Origin: Rebecca billardiae RCC1528 | Taxonomy: Eukaryota > Haptophyta | Reading direction: 5' to 3' | NCBI GenBank assembly: GCA_965240325.2 | Contig: OZ251225.1 | Span: 3,782,001 to 3,846,000, forward strand | DNA: 64,000 nucleotides | In this document: positions 57,143-64,000 of the stretch, piece after piece | Numbering within the stretch: the first letter of the stretch is position 1 | How the letters are laid out: each line of letters starts with the position of its first letter | The notes under the pieces: generated by a model | Told to the model about the DNA's origin: nothing | Seen by the model: the letters and a program-made list of their open reading frames with translations, nothing else | Databases searched by the model: none | Program-made: the position numbers and the translations under genes

Positions 57143-58561
57143 GTGGATTCCCGGCCTACGGCTCGCTTGAACACGCCGCCGCCTGCCACGCAGCCATCTT
57201 TGGTGGCCGGAGCGGGTGGGCTTTTTAGCGAGCGACCCCCAGCTACCCTTGCCCAGCTGGTCCAAGCTCGCGCCCTTCGGCTTGGTCTGTCGCAGCCGCC
57301 GCCATCGCCACACCCAGCGCTGCGCGCCAGCCGGTGCGCTATGCACAAGCTGGCCAGCATGGTTGATGTGACGAGCCGCATGTGCGATCACACCGGCTGC
57401 ACCACGCGGCCTCACTTCGGCATGCCGAGCGACAAGCGCGCCAGCCGGTGCGCTACGCACAAGCTGGCCGGCATGATCGACCTGAATAGCCGCAAGTGTG
57501 ATCACGCTGGCTGCACCGCGCGGCCTTCGTTCGGCATGCCGGGCGACGCGCGCGCCAGCCGGTGCACTGCGCATAAGCTGGCCGGCATGGTGGACGTGTA
57601 TAGCCGCAAATGTGATCACGCCGGCTGCACCTTGCAGCCTTCGTTCGGCATGCCGGGCGCGCGCGCCACCCGGTGCGCTACGCACAAGCTGGCCGGCATG
57701 GTTGACGTGAAGACCCACAAGTGTGATCACACCGGCTGCACCTCGCGGCCTTCCTTCAGCATGCCGGGCGCGCGCGCCACCCGGTGCGCTACGCACAAGC
57801 TGGCCGGCATGGTCAACGTGGTGAACCGCAAGTGCGATCACACCGGCTGCACCTCGCGGCCTTCCTTCAGCATGCCGGGCGCGCGCGCCACCCGGTGCGC
57901 TACGCACAAGCTGGCCGGCATGGTCAACGTGGTGAACCGCAAGTGCGATCACACCGGCTGCACCACGCGGCCTGCGTTCGGCATGCCGGGCGACGCGCAC
58001 GCTAGCCGGTGCGCTGTGCACAAGCTGGCCGGCATGGTCGACGTGATGAACCGCAAGTGCGATCACACCGGCTGCACCACGCGGCCTTCGTTCGGCATGC
58101 CGGGCGACGCGCGCGCCAGCCGGTGCGCTACGCACAAGCTCGCTGGCATGGTCGACCTGAAGAGCCGCCAGTGTGATCACGCCGGCTGCACCAAGCAGCC
58201 TGCGTTCGGCATGCCGAGCGACGCGCGTCCCAGCCGGTGCGCTGCGCACAAGCTGGCCGGCATGAAGCACCATCGGAGTGGTGCGCACAAGCGCGGGCTG
58301 GAGCAAGACATGGCGAGCACCAAAGAAGTGAGCGCCGCCAAGCGACAGCGGAAGCGCACCAGCAGCACAGCCACTGCCTCGGACGTTGTAGCAGCGCGGC
58401 GGCCGCGATCGCAGCTGCCGCCACTGGTCACAGCCAGCGTCGTAACGACGCCGTCGCATGTACGACCCGTGGTGATGGCCAGGCGGGTACGGCCCGTACG
58501 GGCACGGCCGGTGAGTACGGGCCCGAGCAGCACCGTTCATGGCGATGAGCAAGGACGGTGA
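57143..58561 (+). CDS. EsV-1-7 cysteine-motif repeat protein
   Basis: Eight complete tandem copies of a 37-38-residue motif with spacing C-x4-C-x15/16-C-x2-H-x12 (for example KCDHTGCTTRPSFGMPGDAR then RCATHKLAGMVDL) run from about 57325 to 58262. This is the EsV-1-7 motif, first seen in an Ectocarpus virus gene and in the brown-algal developmental regulator IMMEDIATE UPRIGHT. The motif probably binds a metal. A basic C-terminal tail (AKRQRKRTSS) could be a nuclear signal. The open frame begins at a GTG (57143); the first in-frame ATG, 57341, falls inside the first repeat, so the true start may be on an upstream exon I could not place. Middle repeats are nearly identical at DNA level. Function of multi-copy EsV-1-7 proteins is mostly unknown. 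Confidence 0.85.
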   Translation: MDSRPTARLNTPPPATQPSLVAGAGGLFSERPPATLAQLVQARALRLGLSQPPPSPHPALRASRCAMHKLASMVDVTSRMCDHTGCTTRPHFGMPSDKRASRCATHKLAGMIDLNSRKCDHAGCTARPSFGMPGDARASRCTAHKLAGMVDVYSRKCDHAGCTLQPSFGMPGARATRCATHKLAGMVDVKTHKCDHTGCTSRPSFSMPGARATRCATHKLAGMVNVVNRKCDHTGCTSRPSFSMPGARATRCATHKLAGMVNVVNRKCDHTGCTTRPAFGMPGDAHASRCAVHKLAGMVDVMNRKCDHTGCTTRPSFGMPGDARASRCATHKLAGMVDLKSRQCDHAGCTKQPAFGMPSDARPSRCAAHKLAGMKHHRSGAHKRGLEQDMASTKEVSAAKRQRKRTSSTATASDVVAARRPRSQLPPLVTASVVTTPSHVRPVVMARRVRPVRARPVSTGPSSTVHGDEQGR

Positions 58562-59515
58562 GCGGCCGTTATCAACTCTCACAGACGCAGTGAGCCTGAC
58601 GATGTGAGAATGACACGCGGGACTCGAGCCTGAGTACCGATGCTGGGCCCCGCTCGCTCGCTGTGCGGCCTGGCGCTCCCGGACTGACCCGGGGCCGCCG
58701 GCAGTCTAAGACTGCCGACTCCTAGACTACTAAGCAGCAAGTAGCCGGCAATAACTGCCGCCAACTGCTGGCCGACTCGGCCGGACTTCCCTGTGACACT
58801 CGCGATATATCGCGCAGGCGGGCCGCGCGGGCGCCGCATAGTACTTATTGCGGCAGCTGCGCAGCCTGCACTACCAATATGATGCAGCCATTAACACCGT
58901 AGTGATGACGAGTCAATGAGTCTGAGTCTCAGTCGCCAAGCTGGTCAGCGTGCTGACCGGTATTACTTAACTAGTTTAGTCCCGCCGGCCGCGCTATGCT
59001 GTAATTAACTACTGTCCGATTATAATAATAAGCAGGCAGTAGCGCCGCGGCCGTGAATCCTGGGGCCGAGGGGCAGTGTGGGCCGCGTGCTGCGCTCGGT
59101 CCGACGCACGGCGGCACGGCCACGGTCATTGGTCGTCAAGCGTCCGGACCTCGGCCTCGGGGCGGTCGGGGCCTCCCGGAGTCGCGGAGTCGGCGACCGA
59201 TCTGTCCCGGTCCGACCGGGACCGGCCGGCCGGCGGGCCGGACCGCGCAGTCTTAGACTTAAGTAGTCTCACTGTCTGAAGCTCCGTAGTTAAATATATA
59301 GTAGCTAGTAGCTAGCTACTGACTGGCGGCAGTTGCCCGAGTCGGCCAGTCGCACCGGGCGATTGACGATTAATATATATATATACATATAATTTGATGG
59401 ACGGATTATATTAGGCGGCATCAATATCATTCGTCGCCCCGGATCGTTGATTGAGGAAGGAGTCGATCGGACGCCGATCGACCGACTAGCGGACTGTCCG
59501 ACTACTGCTAGTACT

Positions 59516-59563
59516 ATCTCGCCTGCCTGAGCTGTGTGCGTCTCTTATTCTTAGTAAACTGTA
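59516..59563 (+). repeat. 48-bp exact dispersed repeat, copy 2
   Basis: Identical to 9951-9998, same orientation; flanking sequence is unrelated. Confidence 0.9.
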
Positions 59564-59783
59564 AATAACAGTAACCGTACGCGTGGCTCCGGCGGCTTCG
59601 GTAAATCGGTCTCGACCCCCGCCCCTGCCGCCCCAGTCCGCCACTGGCCAGCGTTACACTTCTTCGGACACGCCACACGGCCAAATCGGCGGGATCGCGC
59701 CGCCTCTGCTGGTGATTTACAATACAGTAGCTCCTAGATCACCCAGGTGGTCCCTTGGACGATATTATCGCCAGACTTCATCA

Positions 59784-59993
59784 GGCATCAGCCACTACCT
59801 CCAATAGGTGACTCAGACTCTATATTTTCTATAACTAAATACCCAGCAGTCCGAGAGCCATTTTCGTATATATGTACACAGGTCAATCACCGGAACTCTC
59901 CCGGACTGTGCTGAAATATGAGTAGGGGATGGGTAATTAAACATAGTACAAACAGAGTCTGAGTCACCTATTGGGCGGAGGTGGTCTGATGCC
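59784..59993. mobile_element. Inverted-repeat element, MITE-like or hairpin
   Basis: A 21-base arm at 59801-59821 (CCAATAGGTGACTCAGACTC plus T) is the exact reverse complement of 59954-59974. Homology extends outward with small gaps to a shared GGCATCAG at 59784 and its complement CTGATGCC ending at 59993. The enclosed ~130 bases have no ORF. The size (about 210 bp) and AT-rich centre suit a MITE; a structured RNA is the alternative. No clear target-site duplication was seen. Confidence 0.6.
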
Positions 59994-60261
59994 GCTAACA
60001 TTTCTACTCGTTGTTAAAGTCATCATGATCATCAATGATCGGGATTCGGGGCAGTCGGAAGTAACGGAAGGCGGACTCTCACTCATCACTCTGCTGCATC
60101 AGCATGATCCGCTTGGTTGACTTCGGCTCGGGGCCAAGACGTAACGGAGCTGGCGGGGGTGGACCGGAGCCGGAGCCACGTAGTACTAATAGTACTGACA
60201 AGGCCCTTGGTACTGAGCAAGTACTGAGTCTGGTCACTGTCAGCCAGGCCCAGGGCAGCCT

Positions 60262-61989
60262 ATGAAGTCTGCCGTCTGGCGAGAGATGAAACGTTTCAGG
60301 CCCGGACTTGCGTCGTCGGAGTTCGCGTCCGGCCGCGCAACGCCCAAGTCAGCCAGGCCCGCGCCCGCGCCCGCGACAGCTAACGCCGCGCGGTGGGCGG
60401 CTGGGCCGAGGCGCCGAGGCGAGATGGCGCAGTCGGTGTACTTCTCGGGATGGGGCGCGGTGTTCTTCGCCACCGTCTTCGCCGCGGCGGCGCTCACATG
60501 GCGGCAGTGCACCAAGTCGAACGACCTCGCACCCGGGCAGGCGGGCGCCAACTCTGACTTCAAGGCGTTCCAGCGCGCGTACCTGATCGTGTACTACCTG
60601 GCGATGCTGGCGGACTGGCTGCAGGGGCCGTACGTGTACGCGCTGTACGAGTCGTACGGCTTCTCCTCGCACGACATCGCCGTGCTCTTCGTCGGCGGCT
60701 TCGGCTCGTCCATGCTGTTTGGCACGTTTGCGGGCGCGGCCGCCGACCGCGTCGGCCGCAAGGCGTGCGGCATGCTGTACGTCGTGCTGTACGTCGCGTC
60801 GTGCATGACGAAGCACTTCAAGGACTACTCGTGGCTCATGCTCGGGCGCGTCCTCGGCGGCATCGCCACCTCGCTCCTCTTCTCCACCTTCGAGTCGTGG
60901 CTGGTGTGCGAGCACAACGCGCGCGGGTACGACGCGTCCTGGATCTCGCGCACCTTCTCGCTCGCCTACTTCGGCAACTCGGTCGCGGCGATCGTGGCGG
61001 GGATCATGGCGGAGGCGGCGGCGGAGCTCAAGCCGCTCACCCCCCTCGCGCCCTCCGCCGGCCCGCCCTCCCTCCTCCACTACGGCGGCTTCACCGCGCC
61101 GTTTGACCTCTCGATGGGCGTGCTGCTCGTGCTGGGCGTGGCGCTCGGCTGCCTGTGGAACGAGAACTACGGCTCGACGTCGAGCAGCGCGGCGTCGGCG
61201 TCGGACGAGCTGTGGAAGGCGCTGCGCGCGCTCTCGCGCGACAAGGCGATCCTCCTCCTCGGCACCGCCATCTCCCTCTTCGAGGGCTCGATGTACGTGT
61301 TTGTGTTCAAGTGGACGCCCACGCTCACGCCCGGCTCCGACAAGCCGCCGTACGGTCTCATCTTCTCCACCTTCATGGTGTGCGCGATGTGCGGCTCGTC
61401 GCTGTTCGGCATCCTCGCGAGCAGCAGCGTGCGGCCGGAGAAGATCCTGCAGGTCGTCTTCGTCGCCGCCGCGGTCGCGCTCGCGCTGCCCGCCGTCTCT
61501 TCCTCGGTGGGGCTCAACTTGTGCTGCTTCCTCGTCTTCGAGGCGTGCGTCGGTGAGGCGCGCGCGCGAGAGCGAGCGAGCGAGAGGGAGAGAGAGGCGC
61601 GCGCGCGCGCGGCGAGTGCTCACGCGCGCCTCCCTTCCCTCCGCCGCGCCCGTCCCCGCGCCGCTCTTCCCCCGCCCGCTTCCCGCCCTTCCCCCGCAGG
61701 GATCTACTTCCCGGCGATGGGCATGCTCAAGTCGCAGCTGGTGCCGGAGGAGGTGCGCGCGACCGTGTACAACATCTTCCGCGTGCCGCTCAACCTGATC
61801 GTGCTCGGCGTGCTGCTCAACTCGCTCTCGCAGTTCCAGGCGTTCGCGGCGTGCGGCACGATGCTCGCGCTCGCCGCAGTGTGCCTGCTGCAGCTGAGCA
61901 AGATGCACACGCACGGGTACACCGTCCGCTCGGGTGAGCGCGTGTTGCTGGCGAGCGCGGAGGACAAAGCGGAGACCTGCCAGCTATAG
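60262..61989 (+). CDS. MFSD5/MOT2-like major facilitator (molybdate-type anion transporter)
   Basis: Exons 60262..61552 and 61700..61989 give 526 aa, or 472 if translation starts at the ATG 60424 (MAQSVYFSGWGAVFF), which directly precedes the first membrane helix; the 54-residue extension is basic and could be a targeting sequence. The protein has 11-12 membrane segments and matches the MFSD5/MOT2 family: YYLAMLADWLQGPYVYALYE, GFGSSMLFGTFAGAAADRVG, RKACGMLYVVLYVASC, HFKDYSWLMLGRVLGGIATS, LLFSTFESWLVCEHNARGY, and, across the splice, CFLVFEACVG/IYFPAMGMLK, then VPEEVRATVYNIFRVPLNL. Chlamydomonas and human members mediate molybdate uptake, so a molybdate role is likely. The 147-nt intron has donor GTGAGG, acceptor CAG, splits a Gly codon, and being a multiple of three would be read through in frame. 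Confidence 0.92.
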   Translation: MKSAVWREMKRFRPGLASSEFASGRATPKSARPAPAPATANAARWAAGPRRRGEMAQSVYFSGWGAVFFATVFAAAALTWRQCTKSNDLAPGQAGANSDFKAFQRAYLIVYYLAMLADWLQGPYVYALYESYGFSSHDIAVLFVGGFGSSMLFGTFAGAAADRVGRKACGMLYVVLYVASCMTKHFKDYSWLMLGRVLGGIATSLLFSTFESWLVCEHNARGYDASWISRTFSLAYFGNSVAAIVAGIMAEAAAELKPLTPLAPSAGPPSLLHYGGFTAPFDLSMGVLLVLGVALGCLWNENYGSTSSSAASASDELWKALRALSRDKAILLLGTAISLFEGSMYVFVFKWTPTLTPGSDKPPYGLIFSTFMVCAMCGSSLFGILASSSVRPEKILQVVFVAAAVALALPAVSSSVGLNLCCFLVFEACVGEARARERASEREREARARAASAHARLPSLRRARPRAALPPPASRPSPAGIYFPAMGMLKSQLVPEEVRATVYNIFRVPLNLIVLGVLLNSLSQFQAFAACGTMLALAAVCLLQLSKMHTHGYTVRSGERVLLASAEDKAETCQL

Positions 61990-62984
61990 AGAGAGGCAGC
62001 GCCGGGGCCGGCGCTCTCGCGCTCGCTCACGCTCGGGCGCGCACGGCGTGCACGGCTGCGCGCCGCCGTCTGAGACACGCGGGTCGCCCCGCGCGCTCCT
62101 GCGCGCGCGTGGCACCGCAGGCAGCGCTGACCATGAGCCACCCATGGGCGCGCACTCCGGCCGCCGCTTCGAGCCGACGCAGATGCTCGACGCGACCGAG
62201 GAGGGCTAGCCGCCGACGCCGTGAGACGACCCACAGGCCATGGGCCACGCCCGGCCGGAGCGCGCGGCCGGCCGTCGGCCACCACACGGCGGCACTCTAG
62301 TCCGTCTTCGACGGACGGTGTGGCGAGAGCGCGCGTCGTCATCAGCGCGCGTCGTGCCGCGCGCGCGCGAGCCAGCCGGTTGATGGGCCAGGCTGGAAGT
62401 GGAACACCCCGCCAGCGAGCCAGCGCAGCGCACTGTACTTGTAGCCAGTCAGCGCGAGGCTGCGTGTGAGGCACCCTGCGGGCCACAGTACGCGGCCCGA
62501 CTCACTACTCACGGGAAGACTCCGAAGAGTGCTCAGTCGTACGGCCCGCGCTGTTAATATGATTATTATAGCGCAGAGAATAGAGTAGTCAGTAACGGTC
62601 CGCGCGGGTCCGGTGGCCGGTCCGCCGGTCCGGCCTCCGGGTCTATATATAGTAGATAGTATATATCCCACGCGAGTAGTACGTGTAGTCAATAACGGCG
62701 CGAGCGGTGACCATCATCAATAATCGATGACGACATCATGGCCAGTAGTATAGCGAGCTGATCAGGAGTCAGGACTAGTAGTAGTAGAACCTTGTCCGGG
62801 ACCACGCCACGCGATTTGGCGACCTCGCGCAGTCGCGCGGCAATGGTGCCAGCTGGCTGGCGGTGCCAAAACGCCGGTCGTGATAATCAAGTAACGGCAT
62901 TCGCCTGGAGCAGCAGCAGCGTGAAGGCCGTGAGGGCGGTGGCGCCGCGCGTGGGCCCACAGGCCGCAGCGCGCTGCAGCGCGC
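61990..62984. other. Intergenic, convergent 3' regions
   Basis: 995 bases with no supported gene. A TATATATAGTAGATAGTATATA run lies near 62644. GC falls from ~70% near 62.2 kb to much lower near 62.6 kb. Confidence 0.45.
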
Positions 62985-64000
62985 TCAGCGTCGGAGCTCG
63001 TCCACCGCGCTGTCTGGGACGATGGTGACGGGCACAATCTTGGGGAGCGAGCCGGTGGGGTGCTCGAGGTGGTCGAGGGAGATCTCGGTCGCGCCCTGCG
63101 GCCCGTAGTGCACGACCATGTCGCGCGTGTGCCCGTGGTACTGCTCGGAGAAGATCTGCATCTGGATCAGCACGCGCCCGTACACCACCTCGTCCGCCGC
63201 GTGGCCCTGGCGTCCCGCGGGCGCGCGCGGCGCGCAGCGGGCGGGGTCAGCGCGCGCGCGGCCGCCTCGGCGAACGCGCGCGCGGCCGCGCTCGGCGGTG
63301 CGCTCGGCGCGCGCGCACCGGCGGCAGGTCGACGGTGAAGATGATCGCGTCGTCGTTGTACAGGAACTGAATGTTGGTCGCCTGCGCCCAGATCTCGTGC
63401 AGGATGTCTGTCTGCGCGCGCTCGCCCGTGCGCACGCCGCGCGTGACCACGGCGCGCGGCGAGAGGAAGGGCTCGCCCTCGGGCGTGTAGCCGCGGATCT
63501 GAGCGTACAGCAGCACGTCCTCGGTGTGCGCCTTGCCCACCACGGTGATGAGCGCGCGCGCGCCCGGCCAGTGGATCTGCTGCGTGGGCACGATGAGCGT
63601 GCTGCTCGCGGCGCCCTCGCCGAACTCGAGCCTCGACCTGTCGTCCATCGGCATCACGCGCACCATCTCGTCCTCGAAGACGAGGATGAGGAACCAGCGG
63701 CCGAGCTTGGCCGAGCCGTTGCCGCTGAACTCGAAGCGCACGTGGTTGTACTGCTCCCAGCTGAAGCCCCTCAGCTGCTCGCGCAGCACGACGCCCTCCT
63801 TCGTGCCGCGCGGGATACCGTCGGGGTACACGGCGAGGCGCTCGGCCGGGTGCCCGTCGTGCGTGATCGTGCGCAGCGCCACGCTCGTCGTCGTGCCGCC
63901 CGACGGCCCCGTCGGCGCGATCACGTACGTGTACGCGAACTCGAGGACGCCAGAGCCAAAGTTGGGCGGCAGCGGCGGCGCGGGCGGCGTGGGCGGCGGG
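62985..64000 (-). CDS. 3' part of an unrecognised gene, cut by the window edge
   Basis: Exons 64000..63319 and 63206..62985 (intron 112 nt, donor GTGCGC, acceptor CAG, phase 0) read IIFTVDLPP/GHAADEVVYGRV. The visible N-terminal end is a Pro-rich stretch, then NFGSGVLEFAYTYVIAPTG. The rest is a beta-rich, charged protein: QLRGFSWEQYNHVRFEFSG, RWFLILVFEDEMVRVMPMDD, STLIVPTQQIHWPGARALIT and, near the end, IQMQIFSEQYHGHTRDMVVH. No membrane segment, Cys cluster or known catalytic motif is visible, and I cannot assign a family. The stop is TGA at 62985. The start lies beyond 64000. Confidence 0.75.

Larger units (their letters stand above)
58562..60261. other. 1.7-kb gene-free, repeat-rich gap
   Basis: No coding region supported. 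It contains the 48-bp dispersed repeat (59516), an inverted-repeat element (59784-59993), a TATATA tract near 59370-59390, and palindromic GCTAGTAGCTAGC near 59305. It is the longest gap apart from 25-26.9 kb. Confidence 0.6.

Noticed and set aside
57065-58582. 505-codon minus-strand frame with regular repeats opposite the EsV-1-7 gene
   Set aside because: The regularity (AGQLVRSAPAGARVARHAER-like units) is the antisense of the Cys repeat; only the + strand has the C/H spacing of a known motif.

Overview
The window is nuclear DNA from a GC-rich, compact eukaryotic genome, most likely a unicellular alga with a secondary plastid. A haptophyte fits best and a pelagophyte-type stramenopile is the alternative; this is an inference from composition, gene content and leader peptides, not from a marker gene. 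Evidence for a eukaryote: 18 phase-consistent spliceosomal introns of about 90-225 nt; a U2-type spliceosome factor (YJU2); EDRF1, ANKRD13, MFSD5/MOT2, F-box/TLDc and mitochondrial-carrier homologues; and a four-domain voltage-gated channel. Evidence for a plastid: a lycopene cyclase whose product begins with a hydrophobic leader followed by an Arg/Ala/Ser-rich stretch.

Layout. 0.2-9.8 kb: RNA m5U methyltransferase (+), then a sulfotransferase, a His-rich secreted protein and an ATP-grasp/APH-kinase fusion (all -), with a small frameshifted membrane-protein gene (+) between the last two. 10.2-17.1 kb: a four-domain cation channel (-) whose four pore loops appear to carry Asp. 17.5-24.9 kb: ANKRD13-like (-), F-box/TLDc (-), histidine phosphatase (+), and a polytopic protein with a C-terminal TIR-like domain (-). 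25-26.8 kb: a gene-poor island with a dispersed repeat, a decayed coding region and a decayed ~213-bp tandem array. 26.9-39 kb: EDRF1 (-), hybrid histidine kinase (-), BtuF-like/DUF5522 protein (+), carrier-family protein (+). 39.8-46.8 kb: a nucleoside-hydrolase/WD40/polytopic-membrane fusion (-), divergent from a DnaJ-TPR gene (+), with the second copy of the dispersed repeat between them. 47.1-52.5 kb: a 1802-aa single-exon NRPS-like protein with the architecture of poly-amino-acid synthetases (adenylation, carrier, then membrane segments alternating with three acyltransferase-like beta-helix domains). 53.5-64 kb: YJU2 (-), lycopene cyclase (+), an EsV-1-7 cysteine-repeat protein (+), a 1.7-kb repeat-rich gap, MFSD5-like transporter (+) and the 3' part of an unrecognised gene (-).

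How the genes work together: neighbours are functionally unrelated, as expected for a compact eukaryotic genome, and I see no operon-like cluster. The recurring theme is domain fusion (nucleoside hydrolase + WD40 + membrane; ATP-grasp + APH kinase; BtuF-like + DUF5522; A-T-acyltransferase; F-box + TLDc). Splicing is unusual: 14 of 18 introns with an unambiguous reading-frame solution begin GTGCGC rather than the GTRAGT that pairs with canonical U1 snRNA.

Limits: all family calls are by eye from motifs. Exon boundaries were chosen by GT/AG plus frame and conserved-motif continuity. No transcript evidence or database search was available.
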